Below are positions 18,731 through 26,575 of a stretch of DNA of 64,000 nt, in pieces. Origin of the DNA: Sporolactobacillus mangiferae (GTDB lineage: Bacteria > Bacillota > Bacilli > Bacillales > Sporolactobacillaceae). Where the stretch lies: NCBI RefSeq assembly GCF_023336505.1, contig NZ_JAMAST010000001.1, positions 186,001 to 250,000 of the forward strand, read 5' to 3'. Positions within the stretch are counted from its first letter, which is position 1; every line of letters begins with the position of its first letter. A program made the translations under genes and the position numbers. The notes below the pieces were generated by a model. The model ran no database searches, was not told the DNA's origin, and saw only the letters and a program-made list of their open reading frames with translations.

Positions 18731-18967
18731 TCATTTATTGCCTGTATTGATTATAACATGACATAATCCCGTAATATCCGCTGTCTTAAAAATTAGCGCC
18801 TTGTTTATCCTTACTGCTTTCTGCATGCTCACGCCCAAACGTCCAGCGATTGTCTGCCAGTTGGTTTTGTCTTTGCTCCAATACTTTGCCTGAACAATCC
18901 ACTGAACGTCCTCAGGCGCTTCTGTATACACTCGATCAACGGCATTGGCAACACCCGTGTGATCCAC
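18731..18967 (-). pseudogene. Truncated ArpU-like phage regulator fragment
   Basis: A 78-codon reading frame. Its core, WIVQAKYWSKDKTNWQTIA followed by GRLGVSMQKAVRINKALIF, resembles the helix-turn-helix region near the C-terminus of ArpU-family phage late regulators (normally about 130-150 residues). It lacks the family N-terminal half and has only a weak GTG start at 18967. The toxin promoter lies inside its 3' end. I read it as a decayed prophage gene; the family call is by resemblance only. Confidence 0.45.
18750..18758 (-). promoter_or_regulatory. Extended -10 promoter for the toxin
   Basis: TGTTATAAT on the minus strand, an extended -10 element with a perfect TATAAT. There is no clear -35 at 17 bases. 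It would give a leader of about 60 bases that includes the hairpin hiding the ribosome-binding site. Confidence 0.55.
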
Positions 18968-19035
18968 TCAAAGCGCTTGCTCGCATACATACCGTACGTA
19001 ACGGAAATAATAGGTCTAAAAACAAGGTGAGTTTC

Positions 19036-19494
19036 ATGATCGGCCTGCTAACTGCCGTGGTTTTATTTAATTTCTTTGCCTTTTTAAGGGTTTCACGATT
19101 AACAAAAAATCAAATTTTTCATATTTGGACATTTACTATCGCCTTCCAAGTTATAATCGACGCGTTTGTCATTCAGAAATTTCATGCGTATTGGTATTTC
19201 AAACCCGGGGTTGATTTTGAGGCTCTGCCTGCCTTAGTTATGCTGATTCCGCCAGTTAATTTGATATTTCTGAATTGGTATCCGTTTGGACGTTCTTTAT
19301 ATAAACGCGTTTTGTATTTATCCCTTTGGACAGTAGCCATTACCGCATATGAACTTGTGACATTATTACCTGAACCGTGGGGATATTTTCGCTATGGATG
19401 GTGGAAAACCATTTATTCATTTATGATTAATCCCTTCTTGCTTCTCGCTGTTGTTGAATATTACAAGTTAATCAGGAAAATCGAAAATAGTTAG
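19036..19494 (+). CDS. Multipass membrane protein, CBO0543-like
   Basis: A 152-residue protein with about four or five membrane segments (near residues 3-20, 30-45, 63-80, 88-108 and 128-145) and many aromatic residues. Motifs such as PPVNLIFLNWYPF and YSFMINPFLLLAVVEYYK are typical of CBO0543-type membrane proteins. AACAAGGTGAG precedes the ATG at 19036; the longer frame from 18850 runs through the phage-like remnant and is not supported. Function unknown. Confidence 0.72.
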   Translation: MIGLLTAVVLFNFFAFLRVSRLTKNQIFHIWTFTIAFQVIIDAFVIQKFHAYWYFKPGVDFEALPALVMLIPPVNLIFLNWYPFGRSLYKRVLYLSLWTVAITAYELVTLLPEPWGYFRYGWWKTIYSFMINPFLLLAVVEYYKLIRKIENS

Positions 19495-19636
19495 CTAATC
19501 ATTGATTTCAAAACAGCAATGCCTGATAAAAGCCTGTGCGCGCAGTTACCGGGAGAGTGCAATGTTCCAGATATGACACGTACCCGCCTCCCTTTTTTGC
19601 TATAATTAGTTCATCATCGTGGCTAAGGAGTTCGTT

Positions 19637-19828
19637 ATGTTTAAAGAAATCGCTGGTGGAATAATCATTTGTATATGGGGTCTCGTTGCCATTATCAAAC
19701 CAGAGTGGACAATGAAATCCAGCCCGGTATTTTCTCATTTCAAACCGAATCCAGGAATTAAAACTTTCTATCGAATTGCTGGTGTGGCTTTACCGATATT
19801 CTACTTTCTCGGTATTAGTGGAAAATAG
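19637..19828 (+). CDS. Small membrane protein, 63 residues
   Basis: AAGGAG precedes the ATG at 19637 by about ten bases. The product has two hydrophobic stretches (EIAGGIIICIWGLVAII and FYRIAGVALPIFYFLGI) joined by a basic loop (KPEWTMKSSPVFSHFKPNPG). I do not recognise a named family. Function unknown. Confidence 0.65.
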   Translation: MFKEIAGGIIICIWGLVAIIKPEWTMKSSPVFSHFKPNPGIKTFYRIAGVALPIFYFLGISGK

Positions 19829-20133
19829 AATTTGCCTCACCATTTTTTATCTTTGGCCCTGTTCTACCTGTCTCTCAGCTTTGCGTTCGTGCCAGCTTGT
19901 TCATACAGCCAAACATTCCGTCATAAAATCACTCTCATAAACAAGAGAAAAGGCTTATACCGCTCTGCTCCTTCACCGTCATTATCGATCAATGTGTGCC
20001 TCGCAGGCTCGCAGAAATCCAGTCTCAGCTCACCAAAGATCAGGCGTTCCATCGGATCACGTACGGTATTTTCCTACTCATTTTTCTTCATTTTCATCAA
20101 TCAGCAGCCATACATGTTTTTTCCAGTATAAAA
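19829..20133. other. Gap upstream of the Y-family polymerase, no intact gene
   Basis: About 300 bases without an intact ORF. A minus-strand open stretch of about 45 codons near 19930-20070 (reading ...GELRLDFCEPARHTLIDN...) looks protein-like but has no start or ribosome-binding site, and may be a remnant. Confidence 0.35.
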
Positions 20134-20147
20134 GGAACGTGTGTTCG
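20134..20147. promoter_or_regulatory. LexA (DinR) box
   Basis: GGAACGTGTGTTCG contains the GAAC-N4-GTTC core of the Bacillus LexA box (consensus CGAACRNRYGTTYC). It lies two bases before a TATAAT (20150-20155) and 27 bases before the start of the Y-family polymerase gene, the right place for SOS repression. Confidence 0.82.
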
Positions 20148-20173
20148 TATATAATATATATGGTGATGATGAT

Positions 20174-21403
20174 ATGACACGGGAAATTTTTTTGGTTGAT
20201 ATACAGACCTTTTATGCCTCTGTAGAAAAGGCTGATCATCCGGAGTTTAAAGATAAGCCGCTGATCGTCGCCGGTGACCCGAAGCAAAGATCAGGTATTG
20301 TTCTGGCAGCGGATCCCGTTGCCAAAAGCTATGGGATAAAGACTGCTGAATCGGTTGGTCAGGCATTGCTTAAGTGTCCGCAGGCCGTCCTTGTACGGCC
20401 ACGTATGCAGCACTATCTTGACATCTCTCTGTTGATCACTCAGATATTGAAATCATTCACTGACCTTGTTGAACCCTATTCCGTTGATGAACAGTTTCTC
20501 GATATCACAGGGAGCCGGCACCTTTTTGGAACATCTGATGAAATAGCCAGAACCATTCAGAAAAAAATCATGAAGGATACGGGAGTCCGTGCAAGGATCG
20601 GCATCGGGACAAACAAAGTGCTTGCAAAAATGGCATGCGACAATTTCGCCAAAAAAAATACAGCGGGCATTTTCCGGCTGGATCAAAATAATATTGAAAA
20701 ATGTTTGTGGCCTTTGCCGATCAGAGCAATGTTCAGTGTAGGCAGTCATATGGAAAAGCATTTAATCGGCATGGGAATCCGAACCGTTGGTATGCTGGCC
20801 AGCACTCCTGTTGAACTGCTAAGAAAACGCTGGGGTATCAATGGCGTGCTGCTGTGGCAGACAGCCAATGGGATCGATTCGTCACCCGTAACCGTCCATA
20901 CTTATGACAGACCGAAAGCGATTGGCCACAACATAACCCTTCCGTACGACTACGTGTACGAAAAAGATATAAAAACAATCATCCTTGAATTGGCCGAAGA
21001 AGTGGCACGCGGCGCACGCGCAAAACATTGTCGCGGCAATATTGTCTCAATCGGTGTCAGAGGTGCGAACTTTGATCACCCGACAGGCTTCTACAGACAG
21101 ATAACCATTTTCCACACAACAAGTTTCGGAATGGATATTTATCATGCTGCTTCCATCCTGTTTGATCGTTTCTGGGACCGGCAGCCAATCAGAAGCATTG
21201 CCGTAACCCTTTCCGGATTGCATTCTGATAAAGAATACCAGCTTAGTCTGTTCGATCAGTCAGAAAAAAAAGAAAAACTAAACGCCGCTATAGATGCCAT
21301 TCATCAAAAATATGGCCGGACTGCACTGTTCAGAGGACCATCTCTGCGTCCGTCCAGCCAGCTCCGAATCCGATCCAAAAAAATAGGCGGTCATTGGAAA
21401 TAA
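20174..21403 (+). CDS. Y-family DNA polymerase, UvrX/YqjW type
   Basis: Error-prone translesion polymerase, probably SOS-induced. The 409-residue protein has the catalytic blocks of the family: FLVDIQTFYASVE (about residues 5-17; the position that is DMDAFFASVE in DinB), PYSVDEQFLDI with the acidic pair (about 106-116), and GIGTNKVLAKMACDNFAKK (about 142-160). Thumb and little-finger domains follow. The DVQTFYASVE-like variant and the C-terminal LSLFDQ motif fit UvrX/YqjW more than DinB. The ATG at 20174 has GGTGATG upstream, and a LexA box overlaps the promoter. Confidence 0.92.
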   Translation: MTREIFLVDIQTFYASVEKADHPEFKDKPLIVAGDPKQRSGIVLAADPVAKSYGIKTAESVGQALLKCPQAVLVRPRMQHYLDISLLITQILKSFTDLVEPYSVDEQFLDITGSRHLFGTSDEIARTIQKKIMKDTGVRARIGIGTNKVLAKMACDNFAKKNTAGIFRLDQNNIEKCLWPLPIRAMFSVGSHMEKHLIGMGIRTVGMLASTPVELLRKRWGINGVLLWQTANGIDSSPVTVHTYDRPKAIGHNITLPYDYVYEKDIKTIILELAEEVARGARAKHCRGNIVSIGVRGANFDHPTGFYRQITIFHTTSFGMDIYHAASILFDRFWDRQPIRSIAVTLSGLHSDKEYQLSLFDQSEKKEKLNAAIDAIHQKYGRTALFRGPSLRPSSQLRIRSKKIGGHWK

Positions 21404-21536
21404 GCAAATCAGATTGCCGATGCCCAAATCTGATTCGGCTGGAACGTATAAGCCGCTTATTCGGCAGATCGATAAGTTAAAAGAATGCAATGAGTCAGCC
21501 GATATAATAAATGTAAAATCAAACTACCCCTCTCCT

Positions 21537-21563
21537 CCTGCGCGGCAAGCGCAGGATTTTTTT
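21537..21563 (+). terminator. Terminator after the Y-family polymerase
   Basis: CCTGCGC (21537-21543) pairs with GCGCAGG (21549-21555), followed by A and seven T residues. It overlaps a weak 61-codon frame at 21414, which I do not support as a gene. Confidence 0.87.
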
Positions 21564-21669
21564 ATAAAAAAGTTTAAAATTCAACGGATTATCGTATAAG
21601 TGCGGCGGCGTTTTTGCCAGAGGCTTGATAACAGCATAATTCTAAAAAAGTAAGTCCTTCACCGGCTCC

Positions 21670-21696
21670 TCAAGAAATTCAGTATCGTTCCGATAT
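21670..21696 (+). promoter_or_regulatory. Candidate SigD promoter for the YjfB-like gene
   Basis: TCAA (21670-21673), 15 bases, then TCCGATAT (21689-21696). This fits the motility sigma factor pattern TAAA-N15-GCCGATAT with one mismatch in each half. The gene that follows is of a motility-associated family. Confidence 0.6.
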
Positions 21697-21718
21697 AATA
21701 AATAAGGAGGCGTTTATC

Positions 21719-21892
21719 TTGGATATTCCATCTTTGTCAATCGATTTAAACCAATCTTTGCTCGGCCAGAATGTTAGTCTTGCTGTTACGAAAATGGCCT
21801 TGAACAGCGCAAAGCAAAGCGGTGCCCAATTGGTTGAAACCCTTCAGGCGACAGATCCTAATTTAGGAACTATTATTGACCTAAAAGGATAA
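21719..21892 (+). CDS. YjfB-family putative motility protein
   Basis: A 57-residue protein starting at TTG with AAGGAGGCG upstream. It begins MDIPSLSIDLNQSLLGQNVS and continues with VTKMALNSAKQSGAQLVETL, ending in DLKG. This is the short YjfB family, linked with the SigD motility regulon in Bacillus and of unknown biochemical role. A SigD-type promoter lies just upstream. Confidence 0.83.
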   Translation: MDIPSLSIDLNQSLLGQNVSLAVTKMALNSAKQSGAQLVETLQATDPNLGTIIDLKG

Positions 21893-22149
21893 GCCGTAAA
21901 AACTGTGTATCCCAAAATGGGATGCATTTTTCTTATTCGCTTCAGTCTATCCGATTTTCCACCCATTAGTCCGGCTCGTTCGTCTCACACTACTGCCAGC
22001 CTTAAATTTCAGAATTGTTCCCGCAGCGCGATTATTGCCATCTGTCCGATTTTTTCCATAAAAAGGGTTGACTCTGCCTCTTGCAGTACTATAATGATCC
22101 TTACAAATACAGATAAAAAATAGAAAACAGAAAAGGAAGGCGTTTTACC

Positions 22150-22920
22150 ATGCCAGTAACAAAGGATGATTTATCAGAAAAGTTGTACAACGCGCTCAGT
22201 ACGCATGAACCCCTGGATTGGGAGGCTGTCGATCGCTCCGGTCTGACCCCTGAGCATGCTTATGAGGTGCAGCACAAATTTAATGAACAGAAAAGCGAAC
22301 CCGTCAAGGGCTACAAAATCAGCCTGACCAGCAAACAGACTCAGGATATGTTCCATTCTGACTCTCCGCTTTACGGGCAAATCGTAGCGTCAAGTGTTCT
22401 GAGAAACGGTGCCACAGTTGCGTTAAGTACACTTAATGAACCGTTGCTTGAACTTGAACTGGAATTCACCGCTTTAGAAGATTTATCACCGGAAGATGAT
22501 GTACAGACCCTGCTTGAGAAAACAGAAATTGCACCGGGTATTGAGGTGCCGGATTCACGATTCAAGAACTGGTTTCCTGCGCTGCCTTTGGAACTCGTCA
22601 TCTCGGACAGCGCGGTCTGCGGCCGCATTGTAGTTGGCGAGACGGCACCGAAACCCTCCGTTGAGGCATTGACTGATGTACATGCAACGGTTACCTTGAA
22701 TGGTCAGCCGTTGACTTCAGGGGTTTCATCCGAAGTGCTCGGTAATCCGCTCCATGCATTGAAATGGCTTGTCGAAAGATTAGATCAGGAAGGAAAAAAA
22801 ATAACAAGAGGGACAACCGTCTCAACTGGAACCTTCTGTCTGCCGGAACAGCTGGAAAAAGGAACCTATGTGGCAAGCTTTGATCATCATTTAGGCAATG
22901 TCACATTGCATGTGGAATAA
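22150..22920 (+). CDS. 2-keto-4-pentenoate hydratase-like protein (MhpD/FAH superfamily)
   Basis: A 256-residue member of the hydratase/decarboxylase branch of the fumarylacetoacetate hydrolase superfamily. These enzymes add water to 2-hydroxypenta-2,4-dienoates with a divalent metal. The KGYKISLTS block (about residues 57-65), the acidic LLELELEF metal-ligand block (about 97-104) and the IAPGIEVPDSRF block (about 131-142) are present. GGAAGG precedes the ATG. No other aromatic-degradation gene is nearby, so the natural substrate is unclear; B. subtilis has similar orphan paralogues. Confidence 0.85.
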   Translation: MPVTKDDLSEKLYNALSTHEPLDWEAVDRSGLTPEHAYEVQHKFNEQKSEPVKGYKISLTSKQTQDMFHSDSPLYGQIVASSVLRNGATVALSTLNEPLLELELEFTALEDLSPEDDVQTLLEKTEIAPGIEVPDSRFKNWFPALPLELVISDSAVCGRIVVGETAPKPSVEALTDVHATVTLNGQPLTSGVSSEVLGNPLHALKWLVERLDQEGKKITRGTTVSTGTFCLPEQLEKGTYVASFDHHLGNVTLHVE

Positions 22921-22932
22921 TAAATTAAAATC

Positions 22933-22971
22933 AAAAGGACGGGCACCTTAATTTTGGTGTCCGTCCTTTTT
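22933..22971 (+). terminator. Bidirectional terminator
   Basis: AAAAGGACGGGCACC pairs with GGTGTCCGTCCTTTTT around an eight-base loop. It stands between the convergent hydratase-like gene and the membrane protein at 22,986, and serves both. Confidence 0.9.
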
Positions 22972-22985
22972 CTGCAGGCAGTGAT

Positions 22986-24539
22986 TTAATCGTGATCCTG
23001 GGAAGAGCCAGCTGATGTGTCCCCGCTCCCCAGATCATAACTTTGCAGTACCTGTCTTGCATGAAGGCTTGAGAGATTAAATGATTGCCAGGATCGCTCC
23101 GCATCCAGTGACTCTTTCCAGTCTGCCAACCCTTTCTTTACCTGTTGTGCAACTTGTGGATCCTGAGTATCGAGCAGTGCGGTGAGCTGCGGAACAGCAT
23201 CATCTGAAAGCGTCATTAAGTAGTCAACATCAATTTTTCCTGTCTGTTCATAGCGCTCACTATTCCACTTGGCAATCCAGACATCCACGTTTGCATAATT
23301 GATCAGAACAAAAGTGGAGAGCGCAATCAGCAAATAATATTTGAACAGCTTAAATCGTTCATTCCATATCCGGCACAGCGTCACGATAAACAGGACAAAG
23401 AGAAAGATCATGAACGCATGAGTCAGGACACGGAGATAGGTGAATCCATACATCTGCTCGTATGCATACATACGGACAAATGCTGAGACCAGCATAACCA
23501 GCGTAAAACTGATCAGTAATGAATGAAGGCCGTTCAACAGGCGATTCATTGACTTTCTCCCTTTCTTTGTACAATACACGGTCACAAGTAAAATACTGAA
23601 GTTAATCAAAGTTACCAGAACCAGCTCGAAAAATCCTCGGCGCGCATATTCCGCGTAAGTAAATTGATGCGGCAATGCCAATGAAAAACTGCCGAACAGA
23701 TAGGAAAACTGAACAAAAGTAAACAGCGCATAAATCGCATTGATAATCGTCAAAAGCGTCGCAGCGATCACACAGTCAAGGCTGCTGGTCACGTTCGAAA
23801 CATCCTCCGGCACGCGGAAGGAAACCACCGGCTTCGCTTTCGTCATAAGGCTCCAAATATAACTAAAAGCCGGCAAGGCAATGACGAGAGTAAAGATCAG
23901 CCGTGGCAGGCATTCATCGAGATTAATAGCTGTAAAGAGATTCGGTATGCCGCCAAGCAAGTACCTGAACCGCTCGTCAGCAGATGTGAGCAATGACACG
24001 ATCACAACCACAAGCGGTACAGCAATCAGCATACCAAGCAACACTTTTACCATTGTCTGACTTTCCTTAGCTGCAAATTTGGCATTGATAAGCTTTATAG
24101 TTATGCGAAAAGGAACGAAGAGAAAAGCAAACGGGCGATAGAGACAGCCTGTGAAAAGATCGCCAATGATTTTAAATGATTCCCATGAGCTTTTCGCCTT
24201 ATGCGCGGCAAGTGTTGTCTGCAGCACAATCAGGATCGGCACAGCTAATAGATTAAGCGCAAAGAAAACGCGATTTGAGAAAACAAAATAGGTCAGTGAC
24301 AGCAGAGCAATGGGAATGATTAAAAGCCAGGCAAAACTCCGTTGAACATGAACTTCCCCATTCACGTTCCAGAAGAATACGCTATAAAAAGCGGTCACAA
24401 AAAGCGGAATCGTAATACCCGGAAGCTGGTCAAAAAAGAACCAAGTGGCAAGGATGCCAAGCAGTATCGTACTGATTAAAAGCCTGAGTCCTCTTCGAGA
24501 GGCCGTTTTATTTATGCTTTTTTCTTTCCATTTTTCCAT
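22986..24539 (-). CDS. Multipass membrane protein, DUF4173/DUF4153-like
   Basis: A 517-residue protein with about twelve predicted membrane segments from residue 18 to about 420. A hydrophilic C-terminal domain of about 90 residues follows (SERYEQTGKIDVDYLMTLSDD...). The central block DCVIAATLLTIINAIYALF and the conserved YAEYARRGFFELV motif are typical of DUF4173/DUF4153 proteins. The ATG at 24539 has GGGGAGTG a little far upstream (about 12 bases). No function is known; such genes are often near regulators, but none is seen here. Confidence 0.75.
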   Translation of the reverse strand: MEKWKEKSINKTASRRGLRLLISTILLGILATWFFFDQLPGITIPLFVTAFYSVFFWNVNGEVHVQRSFAWLLIIPIALLSLTYFVFSNRVFFALNLLAVPILIVLQTTLAAHKAKSSWESFKIIGDLFTGCLYRPFAFLFVPFRITIKLINAKFAAKESQTMVKVLLGMLIAVPLVVVIVSLLTSADERFRYLLGGIPNLFTAINLDECLPRLIFTLVIALPAFSYIWSLMTKAKPVVSFRVPEDVSNVTSSLDCVIAATLLTIINAIYALFTFVQFSYLFGSFSLALPHQFTYAEYARRGFFELVLVTLINFSILLVTVYCTKKGRKSMNRLLNGLHSLLISFTLVMLVSAFVRMYAYEQMYGFTYLRVLTHAFMIFLFVLFIVTLCRIWNERFKLFKYYLLIALSTFVLINYANVDVWIAKWNSERYEQTGKIDVDYLMTLSDDAVPQLTALLDTQDPQVAQQVKKGLADWKESLDAERSWQSFNLSSLHARQVLQSYDLGSGDTSAGSSQDHD

Positions 24540-24676
24540 AGAATTTTTTACACTCCCCGTTCACTTCAGTTTCTTTATTATGCCAAAAAGATTATAACAC
24601 AATAATTATTGTTTAACAGCATATATTTATTGTATTTCGATATTTTTTTATCGTTATAAACCATTTAGCTTTGCAT

Positions 24677-24706
24677 TTGAAAAGGACAGGAGTACAGATG
24701 TATACT
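24677..24706 (+). promoter_or_regulatory. SigA promoter for the 36-residue peptide gene
   Basis: TTGAAA (24677-24682), an 18-base spacer and TATACT (24701-24706) on the plus strand, 48 bases before the ATG at 24755. Confidence 0.6.
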
Positions 24707-24754
24707 ATAGATGTAAACGTTTTCAAAAAAAACTTAAGGGAGCGTGACAGAGAG

Positions 24755-24865
24755 ATGTTTACACTAGGTGTGTTTGGTACTGTCTGTGTCCTTGTCCCGA
24801 TTATTGGTGCCATTATCTGGGATCGCTACCATACGCGCAACCCAGACTTAATGAACGAACGTTAG
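24755..24865 (+). CDS. Single-span membrane peptide, 36 residues
   Basis: AAGGGAG lies ten bases before the ATG. The product starts MFTLGVFGTVCVLVPIIGAI, one membrane helix, and ends in a charged tail (WDRYHTRNPDLMNER). I do not recognise a family. It has a SigA promoter upstream and a strong terminator 29 bases after the stop, so it is a complete small transcription unit. Confidence 0.68.
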   Translation: MFTLGVFGTVCVLVPIIGAIIWDRYHTRNPDLMNER

Positions 24866-24886
24866 ACAAACTAGAGAAAAAGGTTA

Positions 24887-24924
24887 AAAAAAATCGCTCA
24901 TGGCTGCATACGCAGACATGAGCG
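24887..24924. terminator. Bidirectional terminator
   Basis: CGCTCATG (24895-24902) pairs with CATGAGCG (24917-24924), with CTGC/GCAG pairing inside. The minus strand has an eight-base T run (24887-24894). It separates the convergent peptide gene and 3D-domain gene. Confidence 0.85.
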
Positions 24925-24935
24925 TTCCTTTTGCT

Positions 24936-25298
24936 TTATTTTCGATAAATTCGGATTTTTACTTTCTTTCTGCCCCATTTGATCGCTTGTTTTCTGGTTT
25001 TAAAATGGACATCAATAATCTTTCCTTTAATTCTTCCACCGACATCTCTGGCAATTGCATAGCCGTAACCCGGTACATAGACTTTTGATCCAAGCGGAAT
25101 TACACGCGGATCTACTGCGATAGCTTTTGCCGTAGGATGTTTCCGATAGTCAAACCCGGTAGCCGTCCGTCCAAGTTCGTTATATGCGGTTGCACTAACT
25201 GATATTTTTTTATATTTTGACTTCGCTACTGCCTCGTTTACAGGCATACTCGAAAAAACAAGCGTAATCAAGGTAAGTAACAAAATGATTTTCTTCAT
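24936..25298 (-). CDS. Secreted 3D-domain protein (probable peptidoglycan lytic transglycosylase type)
   Basis: A 120-residue protein with a signal peptide (about residues 1-25, cleaved near NEAVAKS) and one 3D domain. The three aspartates of the domain lie in AIAVDPRVIPLG, AIARDVGG and KIIDVHF. The fold is the MltA-like double-psi barrel found in YocH, YuiC and the Rpf-like stationary-phase lytic enzymes, which cut peptidoglycan glycan strands. I chose the ATG at 25298 with GGATG eight bases upstream. B. subtilis homologues with LysM domains are longer; this one has the catalytic domain alone. Confidence 0.87.
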   Translation of the reverse strand: MKKIILLLTLITLVFSSMPVNEAVAKSKYKKISVSATAYNELGRTATGFDYRKHPTAKAIAVDPRVIPLGSKVYVPGYGYAIARDVGGRIKGKIIDVHFKTRKQAIKWGRKKVKIRIYRK

Positions 25299-25449
25299 TA
25301 CCAACATCCTTTAATTTTTTTCTGAATACAATGTACCAGTTTCATATAACAGCAACATGTCATCCATATTCTTCTTTGATTACAGTAATTATCAGAAAAC
25401 AAGAAAAAACCGGGCAAAAACACCTGGTCCTCCATCTTCGAACTATTGA

Positions 25450-25560
25450 TTTGTTGGATTGCAGATTGCATTGTCACTGCGGCTGCTCGCTTGCCGCGGG
25501 CGATCTGCAAGCCATGGATGCTGTTCTTTGTTATTGAGGAAAATTTTATACTTTCAAAAA
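25450..25560 (+). repeat. Family B intergenic repeat, short copy
   Basis: Contains attgcattgtcactgcggct, then gctcgcttgccgcgggcg, then a tail ending gaaaattttatactttc. It fills the gap between the 3D-domain gene and the gene at 25,597. No gene is seen in 25299-25596. Confidence 0.6.
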
Positions 25561-25596
25561 AACGTATGTATTTCCTGGCGTAATGGGAGGATTTAT

Positions 25597-25944
25597 ATGA
25601 TTGACGCATTAAATCAATTAGTTGGAAAAAAGTTCAAACCACATGAACTGGATGAAATCTGTGCGCGGATTACAGGAGGTGCGCGTGAGTTCAAACGGCT
25701 GTACTGGGAGGATATCGTCGGGCTGGAGAATATGTCATATCGTACAAAATCAGGTATGACATACGTTGTCTCATTTAAAATTTATAAGGATGATGGTGAA
25801 TGTGACAGTATTCTTGAGGTCAGCAGTATCGATGTGCTGGATCAGCGAATCGTTTCATCCACTAACAACCGCAAATTATACGTGATTCTTATCAGCATCA
25901 TCCTCGTTGCAGTTACTGTCTATTGTTTTTTTTCAGTCATTTAA
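25597..25944 (+). CDS. Hypothetical protein with C-terminal membrane anchor
   Basis: A 115-residue protein with GGGAGG upstream of the ATG. About 90 cytosolic residues (MIDALNQLVGKKFKPHELDE...) are followed by one membrane helix at the very end (LYVILISIILVAVTVYCFFSVI), the layout of a tail-anchored protein. The soluble part alternates strands and helices and includes LYWEDIVGLENMSYRTKSG. I recognise no family. A hairpin ACGCAT/ATGCGT with TTTCTT (25962-25988) ends the unit. Confidence 0.62.
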   Translation: MIDALNQLVGKKFKPHELDEICARITGGAREFKRLYWEDIVGLENMSYRTKSGMTYVVSFKIYKDDGECDSILEVSSIDVLDQRIVSSTNNRKLYVILISIILVAVTVYCFFSVI

Positions 25945-26111
25945 GCATTCTTATTTTCAGCACGCATAAAAGCAAAAATGCGTTTTCTTACATACACGTG
26001 GCGGGTTAAAAAAGAAATGAACAGTTGCATGCCTGATCTGCTTAGTCCATAATAATTACGATTATATTGACGTTGTTGCTATGCGCAGAATGAATAAGTA
26101 ATGAATTTCTC

Positions 26112-26549
26112 ATGAATGGTTTGGAGGTGTTTAACATTCAGCTGGAACCCACTCGGATTGTCAGGCTCCCTTACGTCACTGATTTGAAAGGCGGTCAATG
26201 GATCTCGCCGCATGTAGTTAATCAAAATCATTATTTTCCGTATGCCATTCATGAAAAAGAGCATGTCTTTCCGAAAACTTTTGCTCTTTACAGTCTGAAT
26301 ATCGATCTGGTTGATTTTATCGACATCCGGCATTTTTCTGTCTGGATAATCGAACCACGCGCAATGTTTCTTGAGGGCGATCGGATCATCGTTCAAACGA
26401 TTGATCAGCGTCTTTTTGCCGGAAAATCAAAATTATTGACCGGGAAGTCACTGATGCTTCGCAATGATGAAGACGTCAATTGTGAGGTCATTGATTTTGT
26501 CAATATCCATTTTATCGGCCGGATTGCACGCGGCATCAGCAGCATGTAA
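26112..26549 (+). CDS. Hypothetical protein, possibly with an AUU start
   Basis: A 145-codon frame if counted from the ATG at 26112. That ATG has no ribosome-binding site. A perfect GGAGGTG lies inside the frame at 26123-26129, six bases before an in-frame ATT at 26136, so translation may start there and give 137 residues (NIQLEPTRIVRLPYV...). The protein is soluble and strand-rich, with repeats of aromatic-flanked short strands, and I recognise no family. It is convergent with the LigD polymerase gene. Confidence 0.55.
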   Translation: MNGLEVFNIQLEPTRIVRLPYVTDLKGGQWISPHVVNQNHYFPYAIHEKEHVFPKTFALYSLNIDLVDFIDIRHFSVWIIEPRAMFLEGDRIIVQTIDQRLFAGKSKLLTGKSLMLRNDEDVNCEVIDFVNIHFIGRIARGISSM

Positions 26550-26575
26550 AAGTCAGGATTGCCCGTTTTTCCTGA

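Noticed and set aside
21414-21599. 61-codon frame after the Y-family polymerase
   Set aside because: Its last third is the terminator hairpin and T tract; no ribosome-binding site.
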